A DNA stretch of 47,634 nt from an uncultured Flavobacteriaceae bacterium (GTDB lineage: Bacteria > Bacteroidota > Bacteroidia > Flavobacteriales > Flavobacteriaceae), in assembly GCA_938088195.1 (NCBI GenBank), contig CALKEO010000015.1, positions 1 to 47,634 of the forward strand. Direction: 5' to 3'. Of this stretch, positions 1 to 9,044 are shown piece after piece. A program made the position numbers and the translations under genes. Numbering within the stretch: position 1 is the stretch's first letter; every line of letters starts with the position of its first letter. The notes under the pieces were generated by a model, which was not told the origin of the DNA, searched no databases, and saw only the letters and a program-made list of their open reading frames with translations.

Positions 1-2
1 AC

Positions 3-128
3 CCTAAAGAGTGGAATAACCTATTATACAATAAAACACATCCTAAAAGAAACGAAATGGTGGAGATTTTAAAAGAAATAACTTATCCAATGGTTCCTAA
101 CGGAATTAAAATTTTAAATAAAAAGTAA
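3..128 (+). CDS. C-terminal end of a probable sulfatase (partial)
   Basis: Only the last 41 codons are present; the reading frame is open from base 3 to a TAA at 126-128, and the gene begins before the window. The fragment starts PKEWNNLLYN, which resembles the DPxEWxNL segment near the C-terminus of many type I formylglycine sulfatases (iduronate-2-sulfatase-like proteins of polysaccharide utilization loci). It lies 2 bp upstream of the GH2 gene on the same strand, so the two are probably co-transcribed. A sulfatase beside a GH2 enzyme would fit breakdown of a sulfated algal glycan. No catalytic residue is in view, so the family call rests on this short motif and on context. Confidence 0.5.
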   Translation, partial: PKEWNNLLYNKTHPKRNEMVEILKEITYPMVPNGIKILNKK

Positions 129-130
129 TT

Positions 131-3067
131 ATGAAAAAATTTAATTTAATAATATTTCTCATATCATTAATTTCCTTTTCTCAACATAGAGATAATCCTA
201 TTTCATTAAATGGAGAATGGGAAATTATATACGATACAATAAATAATGGTAGAGAAAAACAGGCTCATACAAAACAGGGATTTGATAAATTAAATTCAGA
301 GAAAATTTTAGTTCCAAGTGGTTGGGAGGAATATAAAAAAGATTTTGAAGGAGTTGTATATTATAAAAAAACATTCAGAGCTCCCAAGGAGTTTGAAGAC
401 AAGGTAGTTCACTTAAATTTTGATGCAGTAAATTATTTATCCGAAGTTTATTTAAATGATAATGCTCTTGGATATCACGAAGGTGGTTTTTCTCCCTTTA
501 AATTTAATATAGAACATGTCTTAAATTTTGATGAAATCAATACGCTTATATTAAGAGTTCTAGGTCCTATAACCATACAAGACAAGTCAATTGACGGAAT
601 GGGTCAAATGGAAACCCCGCAGTGGCGAGGGTCTTACACAGGTGGAATATGGCAAAATGTGTATTTAGAGGCAACAGGAAAAATAATGATTGATGATTTA
701 TTTATTAAATCGGATATATATTTAAAAAAATCTGATGTAGATTTTAAAATTATAAATAGAAATAATAACGAACAAAAAACATTACTTATTAATAAGGTTT
801 TTAACCAAAAGGGTGATGAAATAGCCTCTCAGGAAACAGAATTATTATTGTCTCCAGGGATCAATAAAATCAATGAGGAAATAATGTTTGATTCTATACA
901 ACTATGGTCTCCTGATTCCCCTAATCTATATAAGTTAAAATCTTATTTAAAAACAAAAAATAAAATAGAAGATAAAGTTTCAGAGACATTTGGGTTTAGA
1001 GAATTTACAATTAAAAATGAAAAATTTTATTTGAACAACAAACCTATTTATTTAAAAGCAGCATTTTTTGAAGGATTATATCCTGTAAAGTTAGCCTATC
1101 CTGACTCAAAGGAAATGGTAATAAAAGAAATTATATTGGCTAAAAAAGCTGGATTTAATATGATTAGACCATGGAGAAAACCACCCCCTCCAATGTGGTT
1201 AAAAATAGCTGACTCTCTGGGAATATTAACAGTTGGAAGTATGGCTATAGAATGTATGGACATGCCAATAGAAACAGCGTATCTACCTAGACGTGTAGAA
1301 AATGAAATAACAGAGAGTATTTTAAGAGACAGAAATCATGTCTCAATTGTTCAATGGGAATTGTTTAATGAAATTAGAAGACCAGTATTAGCTAATATGT
1401 TAAAGCCTATGGCATTAAAAGCTAGAGATTTAGACCCCACTAGAATGATACTTGACGAATCTGGAGGCTGGGCTGAGGGAGCAAACCTATTTCTTCCCTT
1501 CGAAAAAACACCAACTAAATTTAATGATATTCACAATTATCCTGGACCTAATATTAATAAAAATAAATTTGACGGTTTTTTGACAATTGGTAATACAAAA
1601 GAAGAGAATTTACAAAAACAACTATATGCCAGAACACCAGGCAGAAACGTTTTACCAAACCTTCCATCCTATGTTTCAGAAATAGGATATGGAAGTTTAC
1701 CAAATCTTGAAGACAATGAAAAAATGTTTAAAGAAAAAGGCAATCCTATTACTTATCCTTACTTGTATCACTTAAATTATAATAAAGAAATTAAAAAAGC
1801 ATTAATAAAAACTGGGCTCAATAAAATTTTTAAAAAAACAGAGGATTTTTATAAACTTCAACAAAAAGTACATGGAACAGCCAATAAAAGAATGTTGGAA
1901 GCCATTAGATCAAATCCAAGTATTATTGGTTATTGTGTTCATGCCCTTACAGCTGGTGATTGGGTAATAGGAGCTGGATTATTAGACTTATGGAGAAACC
2001 CTAAAGGTGATGCTTATTATAAAACAAAAGAAGCTAACCAAGAAAGATTAATAGTTGTCAGATCTGATAAAAGAAACTATTACCAAAATGAGAGAATTAA
2101 CTTAAAATTTATTGGTATAAATGAAAAAAATAGCTTAGAGATTAATTTAAATATTAAAATTTTCAAAGGAAAAAAAATTATTTATAATAAATCTCAATTT
2201 AAAACTCTTAAAAATGGAGTAAGTGATTTATTTGAAGTCTCTTTCCAGGACTTTGATTCAGGAGAATATAAAATTTACGCAAAGATTACAGACAATAAAA
2301 AAACTATTATAAGTTCATCAAATAAAAATTTTAACATTTTTGAAAAATTAAAAAGTAAAAAAAGATTAAAAGTTGCTATTTTGAAGGATGATCTAAAAAT
2401 TACAAATTTTTTGGAGGCTAATGATATTGATTTTATAAAGTTCGATGAAAAAAATTCAAAAAAAATTCCAATCTTAATATTTGATAATAAACTTACGGAT
2501 CAATCATCAAAAGACGGTAACATAATAGTCAAATCCTCAAACAACAATTTATTTAACAGAACCATAGAAAAAGTAAATAAATTTGTTTCCGAAGGTGGTA
2601 TAGCTCTATATATAAATACTCCTGCTAGAATTATTCGAAGAACAGGTGAAAATTTAACATTTAAGATTGAAGGGGAAAAATTATTACCAATGGATCCAAT
2701 TAAAAATATTTCTCAAGGTCTTTGGGATGGGATTCTTCATATCAATAAAAAACATCCCATATTCAATGGTCTCCCAGTAGATATCCCTCTCACTGATATA
2801 TATGAAAACATTGGTCCGACTGTTAGTTTTAGAGATTTAAAAGGTGAAAATATTGTTCAAACAATAGCTTTTGATAGAATACCAAATGGGAACATTATGA
2901 AAAGAAATTATATTGGTTCCGGAGATGTATGGTCTGGTTCTGACCTTTCAATTGTGAACCACAATGATGGGAAAATGCTATTGTCGACCTTAAAACTATA
3001 TGAAAATATTGGGTATGATCCCGTGGCAGATAAAATTCTATTTAATATTATAAATTACTTTAATTAA
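131..3067 (+). CDS. Secreted glycoside hydrolase family 2 protein
   Basis: A 978-residue GH2-type exo-glycosidase (beta-galactosidase/glucuronidase/mannosidase superfamily). Residues 1-18 form a signal peptide ending FSQ. A jelly-roll sugar-binding domain follows (about 25-180, with LNGEWE and VPSGWEE), then an immunoglobulin-like domain (about 185-290, ending FGFREF), then the TIM barrel (about 295-650). The likely acid/base is E414 in WELFNE and the likely nucleophile is E517 in YVSEIGYG. About 300 residues follow the barrel: a beta-rich part, then a segment (about 735-978) that may be a glutamine-amidotransferase-like or trimerisation-type fold; I cannot assign it. It follows a probable sulfatase tail by 2 bp, suggesting the end of a polysaccharide utilization locus. 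Substrate cannot be read from sequence. Confidence 0.88.
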   Translation: MKKFNLIIFLISLISFSQHRDNPISLNGEWEIIYDTINNGREKQAHTKQGFDKLNSEKILVPSGWEEYKKDFEGVVYYKKTFRAPKEFEDKVVHLNFDAVNYLSEVYLNDNALGYHEGGFSPFKFNIEHVLNFDEINTLILRVLGPITIQDKSIDGMGQMETPQWRGSYTGGIWQNVYLEATGKIMIDDLFIKSDIYLKKSDVDFKIINRNNNEQKTLLINKVFNQKGDEIASQETELLLSPGINKINEEIMFDSIQLWSPDSPNLYKLKSYLKTKNKIEDKVSETFGFREFTIKNEKFYLNNKPIYLKAAFFEGLYPVKLAYPDSKEMVIKEIILAKKAGFNMIRPWRKPPPPMWLKIADSLGILTVGSMAIECMDMPIETAYLPRRVENEITESILRDRNHVSIVQWELFNEIRRPVLANMLKPMALKARDLDPTRMILDESGGWAEGANLFLPFEKTPTKFNDIHNYPGPNINKNKFDGFLTIGNTKEENLQKQLYARTPGRNVLPNLPSYVSEIGYGSLPNLEDNEKMFKEKGNPITYPYLYHLNYNKEIKKALIKTGLNKIFKKTEDFYKLQQKVHGTANKRMLEAIRSNPSIIGYCVHALTAGDWVIGAGLLDLWRNPKGDAYYKTKEANQERLIVVRSDKRNYYQNERINLKFIGINEKNSLEINLNIKIFKGKKIIYNKSQFKTLKNGVSDLFEVSFQDFDSGEYKIYAKITDNKKTIISSSNKNFNIFEKLKSKKRLKVAILKDDLKITNFLEANDIDFIKFDEKNSKKIPILIFDNKLTDQSSKDGNIIVKSSNNNLFNRTIEKVNKFVSEGGIALYINTPARIIRRTGENLTFKIEGEKLLPMDPIKNISQGLWDGILHINKKHPIFNGLPVDIPLTDIYENIGPTVSFRDLKGENIVQTIAFDRIPNGNIMKRNYIGSGDVWSGSDLSIVNHNDGKMLLSTLKLYENIGYDPVADKILFNIINYFN

Positions 3068-3091
3068 TATTAATTTAAGTAATTTAGGTTG

Positions 3092-3814
3092 ATGAATAGC
3101 TTAATATTAACCTTTTACACACAAAGATTCCCCCCATATATTATAGATTTAATGTCATACGAGGGTTTAAGAAACTTTTCAATCACATTCATTTTAATTT
3201 TATTTTTTTTATGGTCTGGTAGATATCTTGAAGAAAAAAATAAAATTATTTTTGCTAAAGCTATCTCAGTTCTTACATTGATAATTACTGTATCCAATCA
3301 CATAATAGATGTTAATAATGGTAACTGGGATATTTATGAGAATTTACCTCTGCACTTGTGCTCTATTTCTAATTTAATAGCTTGCTTTGTTCTTTTTATT
3401 CCTAAAAATCAGAAATTATTTGAATTTCTTTTTTACTGTGGATTTTGGGGAGGCCTAATGGCGATTTTAACCGCTCAAATAAATGATTATGATGGAAGTT
3501 TATTCAAGTATATACAATACTATACAAGCCACGGAACCATTATTTTCATGCCTCTATACATGTTTTATCACCTTAATTATAAATTATCAAAATTTTCTTG
3601 GTTAAAACTTTTACTAATACTAAACATTTTTATGGCCATAATAATCCCTATAAATTTTAAAATTGGATCTAATTATATGTATTTAGCTGAAGCTCCTAAT
3701 ATTAAAAATCCTCTGGTTTACGGCGATTGGCCATTTTATATTGTTAACTGGGAATTTATTATTATTATTTTGTTTTATTTAACCTACGTAATTTTTTCGA
3801 AACAAAAAGTTTAG
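3092..3814 (+). CDS. TIGR02206/YwaF-like integral membrane protein
   Basis: About 240 residues with seven predicted hydrophobic segments (roughly 28-44, 54-72, 86-106, 112-130, 149-166, 172-190, 217-237). The segment PLHLCSISNLIACFVLF is characteristic of the TIGR02206/YwaF (TMEM164-like) family of multi-pass proteins, whose role in bacteria is unknown. I chose the ATG at 3092; a TTG lies directly before it at 3089, but the ATG is better placed behind a TTTAGG stretch. It ends 3 bp before the methyltransferase gene at 3818, so the two are probably one transcript. Family call fairly confident; function unknown. Confidence 0.75.
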   Translation: MNSLILTFYTQRFPPYIIDLMSYEGLRNFSITFILILFFLWSGRYLEEKNKIIFAKAISVLTLIITVSNHIIDVNNGNWDIYENLPLHLCSISNLIACFVLFIPKNQKLFEFLFYCGFWGGLMAILTAQINDYDGSLFKYIQYYTSHGTIIFMPLYMFYHLNYKLSKFSWLKLLLILNIFMAIIIPINFKIGSNYMYLAEAPNIKNPLVYGDWPFYIVNWEFIIIILFYLTYVIFSKQKV

Positions 3815-3817
3815 TTT

Positions 3818-4432
3818 ATGAAGAAACAGCCTATAGAAGTATTTAGTGATTGGGTTACCAGTGGAAAGGATGATGGAATGGAAAAAAATCATTTAGAATC
3901 AGTGACTAAAATGTTAGATTTTTCTTTGAAAAATTTTAAAAATTTTAGTTTTATCGATGCTGGATGTGGAACAGGATGGGTAGTTCGCATGGTATCTAAG
4001 ATGAACTTATGCGTTAATGCATGCGGAATCGATGGTTCAAGAAAAATGATTGAAAAAGCTAAAAGGTTAGATATAAACAATCAATATTTTTGTTCTAATT
4101 TATTAACATGGAAACCTAAATTTAAAAAAGATCTGGTTCACTCTATGGAAGTTTTGTATTATTTTGAAAACCCATCAATAGTTTTAAAAAATTTTTTTGA
4201 TAATTGGTTAACTGAAAGAGGACGTTTGATAATAGGAATTGACTTTTATAAAGAAAACCTCTCTTGTCATGATTGGCCTGACAAAACAAATGTTAGTATA
4301 ATGAAATTATTAACTATCAATGATTGGATTAGAATGTTTGAAGACTGTGGATTTAAAAACATAAAAAGTTGGAGAGTTGGGCAAAAAAAAGATTGGGGAG
4401 GAACTTTAATTGTTTATGGGACTAAGATTTAA
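3818..4432 (+). CDS. Class I SAM-dependent methyltransferase
   Basis: A 204-residue Rossmann-fold methyltransferase. Motif I is visible as FIDAGCGTGWVVRMV near residue 50, followed by an acidic loop GIDGSRKMIEKAK that would contact the SAM ribose, and a motif IV region DLVHSMEVLYYF. It is a single-domain enzyme with no added substrate-recognition domain, so the acceptor (small molecule, lipid or protein) cannot be predicted. It follows the TIGR02206-like membrane protein by 3 bp. Its TAA shares bases with the stop codon of the convergent rhodanese gene (TTAA at 4429-4432). Confidence 0.8.
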   Translation: MKKQPIEVFSDWVTSGKDDGMEKNHLESVTKMLDFSLKNFKNFSFIDAGCGTGWVVRMVSKMNLCVNACGIDGSRKMIEKAKRLDINNQYFCSNLLTWKPKFKKDLVHSMEVLYYFENPSIVLKNFFDNWLTERGRLIIGIDFYKENLSCHDWPDKTNVSIMKLLTINDWIRMFEDCGFKNIKSWRVGQKKDWGGTLIVYGTKI

Positions 4433-4809
4433 TTATCCTTCAACTCATTTAAATTCCAATCAATATAGCCTCCTTTCAAATCGTATACCTTAGAAAAACC
4501 CATCTCAAGTAATTTATCAGCTGATTTTTTACTTCTGTTCCCAGATCTACAATATACATATACAGGATTTTTTTTATCCAGTCTCTGAAATGATTGGTAA
4601 AATACCTCTTCATTTTTAAAATCAATATTGATAGCACCCTCAATGTGTCCAGCATTAAATTCTTCGCTAGTCCTTACATCAATTAATTGTACATTATTTA
4701 CAATCTGATTTTTAAAATCCATATAATCAAGAATTTCAAACTTATCAACTGAGTTATCACATGAACTAAATATTAGTAAAATAGTTGCAATAAATGAGAA
4801 ATTTTTCAT
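4429..4809 (-). CDS. Rhodanese-domain lipoprotein
   Basis: A 126-residue single rhodanese domain behind a lipoprotein signal: hydrophobic stretch then IFSSC, with the lipidated cysteine at residue 17. The rhodanese fold is recognisable from LIDVRTSEEFNAGHI and the active-site loop YCRSGNRS, with catalytic Cys87, which would carry a persulfide during sulfur transfer. The enzyme would sit on the periplasmic side of a membrane. It is directly downstream of, and overlaps by 4 bp (4806-4809), the ETHE1-rhodanese gene, so the two are one operon, probably for thiosulfate/persulfide handling. The exact sulfur donor and acceptor are unknown. Confidence 0.85.
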   Translation of the reverse strand: MKNFSFIATILLIFSSCDNSVDKFEILDYMDFKNQIVNNVQLIDVRTSEEFNAGHIEGAINIDFKNEEVFYQSFQRLDKKNPVYVYCRSGNRSKKSADKLLEMGFSKVYDLKGGYIDWNLNELKDN

Positions 4810-6194
4810 TTATAATTAATATTTAATTTAACTTTTTTAATTTCAGAAAATCCTCCACTAATATCAAAAAGATTATCAATTCCTGATTTTTTTAATATTG
4901 AACATGCTATCATGCTTCTATATCCACCCGCACAATGAACATAATGTGTGCTTAATTTATTAAGTTTAGAAATATGTAAATCAATATCATTTAGAGGGAT
5001 ATTAATAGCATCTGTTAAAAAACCATTTTTTGTTTCACTATTTTTTCTAACATCTAATAAACTTAATTTGTTATTAACAATTTTCTTTAAATTTAATGCT
5101 GAAATTGAATTTATGTAATCTATTTTTTCATTTGATTTTTTCCAAGAATCAAAACCACCTTCTAAATAACCAAGAACATTATCAAAACCTACTCTTGATA
5201 ATCTAGTTATGACCTCTTTTTCTTTATTTTTTTCACAAACAATTAATATTTGAGTGTTTATGTCTTTTAAGACTGATCCAACCCAAGGAGCAAACTGTCC
5301 ATTAAGGCCAATAAATATTGATCCTGGAATAAAACCTTTACTAAACAAATCTGGTGTTCTAACATCGAGAACTACTGTTTCTTTTGAATTTGATAACACT
5401 TTAAATTCTTGAAGATTTAGAGAATTTAAATTATTTTTTAAAACATCATCAAAGTCAAGACATCCCTCTATATTTAATTTAACATTTGATGGAAAATAAG
5501 TTGGAGGTTCAGGTAAATTTTCTGTGAGCTGCTTAATAAAATCTTCTCTACTAAGAGAATCGTTCAATGAATAATTGATTTTTTTTTGATTTTCAAGAGT
5601 ATCAACTGTTTGTTTCATCATATTCTTACCACAAGCAGAGCCCGCACCATGCCCTGGATAAACTAAAACATCATTTGGAAGTGGTTTTATTCTATTATTA
5701 ATAGAATCATGTAATATACCTGCTAATTCTTCTTTTGAAAGACCGGCGTATCTTTGAGCTACATCAGGAATACCAACATCACCTAAAAAAAGTGTATCTC
5801 CTGTAAAAATGCAGTGTTCTTTTCCATTTTCATCTTTTAATAAATAGGACGTACTTTCTAAAGTATGTCCAGGTGTATGAATAGTTGTTAAAGTGACATT
5901 GCCAATTTTGAATATTTCATTATCATTTGCAACGATCGTTTTAAATTCAGGTTTAGCATTTGGTCCAAAAACTATAGAAGCTCCTGTCTTTTTTGCTAGA
6001 CTCAAATGTCCACTAACAAAATCAGCATGAAAATGAGTTTCAAAAATATACCTAATCTTCGATTCATATTTATTGGCTAAATCAATGTAATATGTAACCT
6101 CTCTTAATGGATCAATTACTGCTGCCTCACCATTACTTTCAATAAAGTAAGCACCTTGTGATAAGCATCCTGTATAAATTTGTTTTACTCTCAA
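4806..6194 (-). CDS. MBL-fold persulfide dioxygenase-like protein with two rhodanese domains
   Basis: A 462-residue fusion. Residues 1-240 are an ETHE1-like metallo-beta-lactamase domain with the metal motif THFHADFVSGH (H54, H56, D58, H63), then TPGH, FTGDTLF and VYPGHG. Two rhodanese domains follow. In the first (about 255-355) the active loop is degenerate (VCEKNKE). The second (about 370-455) keeps an intact loop HCAGGYRS. ETHE1 enzymes oxidise glutathione or low-molecular-weight persulfide to sulfite, and the rhodanese would supply or remove sulfane sulfur. The start is a TTG at 6194: no in-frame ATG precedes the conserved N-terminus (MRVKQIYTGCLSQGAYFI). Upstream gene of the pair with the rhodanese lipoprotein. 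Confidence 0.85.
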   Translation of the reverse strand: MRVKQIYTGCLSQGAYFIESNGEAAVIDPLREVTYYIDLANKYESKIRYIFETHFHADFVSGHLSLAKKTGASIVFGPNAKPEFKTIVANDNEIFKIGNVTLTTIHTPGHTLESTSYLLKDENGKEHCIFTGDTLFLGDVGIPDVAQRYAGLSKEELAGILHDSINNRIKPLPNDVLVYPGHGAGSACGKNMMKQTVDTLENQKKINYSLNDSLSREDFIKQLTENLPEPPTYFPSNVKLNIEGCLDFDDVLKNNLNSLNLQEFKVLSNSKETVVLDVRTPDLFSKGFIPGSIFIGLNGQFAPWVGSVLKDINTQILIVCEKNKEKEVITRLSRVGFDNVLGYLEGGFDSWKKSNEKIDYINSISALNLKKIVNNKLSLLDVRKNSETKNGFLTDAINIPLNDIDLHISKLNKLSTHYVHCAGGYRSMIACSILKKSGIDNLFDISGGFSEIKKVKLNINYK

Positions 6195-6214
6195 CTGACT
6201 TATGAATTTAAATA

Positions 6215-6222
6215 CAAAAATA
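6215..6222 (-). promoter_or_regulatory. Possible -7 box of the ETHE1-rhodanese operon
   Basis: Minus-strand TATTTTTG matches the Bacteroidota -7 consensus TAnnTTTG and ends 20 nt before the TTG start. No good -33 TTG was found at the usual distance, and such octamers occur by chance in AT-rich DNA, so this is tentative. Confidence 0.3.
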
Positions 6223-6227
6223 AAAAA

Positions 6228-8231
6228 CTAATCAGGATATTCAACTCTTAAATGATAGATATTATTTAATTTTTCTTTGAAAATTTTTTTTGCAATTTGA
6301 ATTTCTTTTAAGGTGATGTCTGAATCAATAAATTGATTGTCCTCTATTTGTTTATCAATTATTTTTTCAACAAAATCATTAATTAATTTAACATTTGGAT
6401 CCTTGATACTTTTAGATGCAGCTTCCACACTATCTGCCATCATAACTATTGCTGTTTCCTTTGAAAAAGGTTTTGGACCTAAATAACGAAAATCAGAAAC
6501 AATAGCTTTTGTATTATTTTTCATCTCTTTATCGTAAAAAAACCTAATTATTGATGTTCCGTGATGAGTTCTAATAAAATCAATAACTCTATCAGGCAAT
6601 TGATTTTTTTTTGCTAATTCAATACCAATTGAAATGTGGTTCTTTATAATATTCGAACTTTCAATTGCTTCTAACTCGTCATGGGGGTTGAAAGAGGAAC
6701 TTTGATTCTCAATAAAATAATTAGGATTTTTCATTTTTCCTATGTCATGATACAAAGCACCAACTCTTACTAGCATTACATTAGCAGAAATTTGTACAGC
6801 TACAGCCTCAGCCAAATTAGAAACAGCTAAGGAATGATAAAAAGTGCCAGGTGCCTTTTCAGAAAGGTCTTTTAGAAGTGGAGAGTTCGTATTAGTAAGC
6901 TCTAAAAGTGAAACATCAGAAACCAAACCAAAAATCTTCTCAAATATGTATATTAATGGGTGAACAAAAAGTGTAGCCAGCCCATTAAAAACAAAAAGTA
7001 AAGGAATGTTTAAAGAAACATCACTAATATTTCCATTTATGATTATTGTAATTGAAAAATAAGATATTATATATATCCCCGTAATAATAGAAACTGAAAT
7101 AAATAAATTTGCTCTTTGATAAAGATCAGAAGGAGTTAAAATTGTAATAATTCCAGCAATTGTGTGTAGAAATAAAAATTGGAAACTTTCTGTAACTATA
7201 AAGCCTAAAACAAGGAGAGTTAGTACATGAACAAATAAACCTAATCTTGAGTCGAAAAAAGCACGTATTAAAAGTGGAATGGAACATAAAGGTACCACGT
7301 AAATATAGAAGGGTTGAAATTTATAAACGAAGATTGATATTGTAACAAATATTAGAATTATTAAAAAAATGAAAGTTAATTTTGTATTATCTAAGTAGAT
7401 ATTTAATCTATTTTTTCTCAGAAACAATAAAAGAAAAAATAATATCGTACCCACAATAATTGAATAGCCAATAATTATCCAATTGTAATTAGATTTAGAC
7501 CAAATTTGTGATTCAAATTTTGATTTTAAAGATTTAAGTACTGATAATTTTTCTGAATCAACAATCTCTCCTCTTGATATTATTCTTTCCCCACTATTTA
7601 CAAAACCTTTGAAAAAAGATATTTTTCCTAAAAGACTGGTTTTATTTAAATCTGTTTTTAATTCGTCAAATATTAAATTAGGCAGCAGACTAAATTTAAT
7701 TATTGAATCAAATAAAATTGAGTCAGTTGAGGTTTTGTATGAAATGGAATCGAAATTAAAATCATCAACTTTATTTAGTTCATTGAACCTTGTTTTAAAT
7801 TTGGAATCAGATGAAGTTATATAAACTGAATCATTATTAAAATTAACAAAATCGCTAACCAAACCTGGAAAATATACTTTATCTAATCTCTGTATAACCT
7901 CATCATACAGGTATGGGATCTTTTCTTTAATATTTAAAACAATGGAATTAATAATCGAATCGGAAGTAATAGTGGATTTTTTGAAATATCTAATTGATTG
8001 ATTAGAAACATTTAACTTCTCAAGTTCAATTTCAGTAACACTCTTTTCAATTGAAAAATCAAAGGGAGATAATAATGTTTCATATTTCCATGGTTTTCCT
8101 TCTTCAAATTCATATTGAAATTTTGAATTTTTAGGAATTAAATAGACGATAAGTGCAACAGAGAATAAAAAAAGAATAAACTTGTAAATCTGTGATTGAA
8201 GTTTAAAAACAATATTTAACTTATCTTTCAT
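6228..8231 (-). CDS. 7TM-HD (PgpH-like) phosphodiesterase
   Basis: A 667-residue membrane protein with the PgpH/7TMR-HD architecture: one N-terminal membrane segment (about 15-35), a long extracytoplasmic region (about 36-245), a run of seven membrane helices (about 250-440) and a cytoplasmic HD domain (about 455-640). HD residues visible are H466 (TFYHSLAV), H495-D496 (YHDIGKMKNP), later histidines in FNPHDELE and RTHHG, and an aspartate in MMADSVEAA. PgpH relatives hydrolyse cyclic di-AMP, controlling turgor and cell-wall homeostasis; that activity is inferred here from family. No di-adenylate cyclase lies in the window. It ends 33 bp upstream of the ETHE1-rhodanese gene and is divergent from the NlpC/P60 gene. 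Confidence 0.87.
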   Translation of the reverse strand: MKDKLNIVFKLQSQIYKFILFLFSVALIVYLIPKNSKFQYEFEEGKPWKYETLLSPFDFSIEKSVTEIELEKLNVSNQSIRYFKKSTITSDSIINSIVLNIKEKIPYLYDEVIQRLDKVYFPGLVSDFVNFNNDSVYITSSDSKFKTRFNELNKVDDFNFDSISYKTSTDSILFDSIIKFSLLPNLIFDELKTDLNKTSLLGKISFFKGFVNSGERIISRGEIVDSEKLSVLKSLKSKFESQIWSKSNYNWIIIGYSIIVGTILFFLLLFLRKNRLNIYLDNTKLTFIFLIILIFVTISIFVYKFQPFYIYVVPLCSIPLLIRAFFDSRLGLFVHVLTLLVLGFIVTESFQFLFLHTIAGIITILTPSDLYQRANLFISVSIITGIYIISYFSITIIINGNISDVSLNIPLLFVFNGLATLFVHPLIYIFEKIFGLVSDVSLLELTNTNSPLLKDLSEKAPGTFYHSLAVSNLAEAVAVQISANVMLVRVGALYHDIGKMKNPNYFIENQSSSFNPHDELEAIESSNIIKNHISIGIELAKKNQLPDRVIDFIRTHHGTSIIRFFYDKEMKNNTKAIVSDFRYLGPKPFSKETAIVMMADSVEAASKSIKDPNVKLINDFVEKIIDKQIEDNQFIDSDITLKEIQIAKKIFKEKLNNIYHLRVEYPD

Positions 8232-8246
8232 TAAATTACATTATTT

Positions 8247-8254
8247 CAAAAGTA
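8247..8254 (-). promoter_or_regulatory. Possible -7 box for the 7TM-HD gene
   Basis: Minus-strand TACTTTTG fits TAnnTTTG and ends 15 nt before the ATG at 8231, in the divergent gap with the NlpC/P60 gene. No clear -33 element. Confidence 0.35.
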
Positions 8255-8303
8255 TAAAAATATTTATTTAAAATTATTGATAACTAAAAAAAGGAAAACT
8301 TAA

Positions 8304-9044
8304 ATGAAAAAATTTGGAGTTTGTGAATTGAGTGTTATTCCGGTAAGAAAAAGTCCCGTCAGTAAAAGTGAAATGGTTACTCAACTTTTATATGGAGAAA
8401 TTTTTACAATTATAAATTTTGAGGAAAAGTGGTCAGAAATATGCAATACTCATGATAATTACACTGGATGGATTAATAATACTCAAATTAGATTTATTGA
8501 AAGGTCTACTTACAATTCACTTAAAAAAAATAAAGCAATTTACTCTTTAGATATAAATGGGAGTGTTACAAACAAAAAAGGTATAAAATTTTCAATTCCC
8601 ATGGGGAGCGTCGTTAGTTCCTGTCTTTTATTGAATACTATTTTCCATGGGAAAAAAGGAATATTGACAAAATCAAAAATTATAAAAGCGGCAAAATTAT
8701 TTTTAGAATCACCCTATTTATGGGGAGGAAGAATTACAAGTGGTATTGACTGTTCTGGATTTTCACAATTAATTTACAGAATATGTGGTCTTGAGATTGA
8801 CAGAGATGCTAGACAACAAGCCCTTCAAGGAAAAAAAATTGATTCTTCAAAAATCAATCCAGGAAACTTGGCTTTCTTTGGAAACTCTATTAAGGAAATT
8901 ACTCATGTAGGAATAATGTTGAACAAAAATGAAATAATACACGCCTTTGGAAAAATAAGGATTGATATTGTTAATAATGAGGGTATTATAAATTTAGAAA
9001 GTAAAAAATTAACTCATAAAATAGTACAGTTTAGAGAATATTAA
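8304..9044 (+). CDS. NlpC/P60 (C40) family peptidase with SH3 domains
   Basis: A 246-residue cell-wall endopeptidase, probably cleaving gamma-D-glutamyl-diamino acid bonds in peptidoglycan stem peptides. The N-terminal half (about 1-110) looks like two bacterial SH3 domains (VIPVRKSPVSKSEMVTQLLYGE; WSEICN; YTGWI), and the C-terminal half (about 120-240) is the catalytic domain: C150 in GIDCSGF, H201 in THVGIML and H213 in IIHAFG form the expected Cys-His-His set. There is no obvious signal peptide, so it may act in cell-wall recycling in the cytoplasm, as Bacteroides YkfC-like enzymes do; this is inference. An AAAGGA purine run precedes the ATG. Its TAA overlaps the convergent TPR stop codon (TTAA, 9041-9044). 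Confidence 0.88.
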   Translation: MKKFGVCELSVIPVRKSPVSKSEMVTQLLYGEIFTIINFEEKWSEICNTHDNYTGWINNTQIRFIERSTYNSLKKNKAIYSLDINGSVTNKKGIKFSIPMGSVVSSCLLLNTIFHGKKGILTKSKIIKAAKLFLESPYLWGGRITSGIDCSGFSQLIYRICGLEIDRDARQQALQGKKIDSSKINPGNLAFFGNSIKEITHVGIMLNKNEIIHAFGKIRIDIVNNEGIINLESKKLTHKIVQFREY

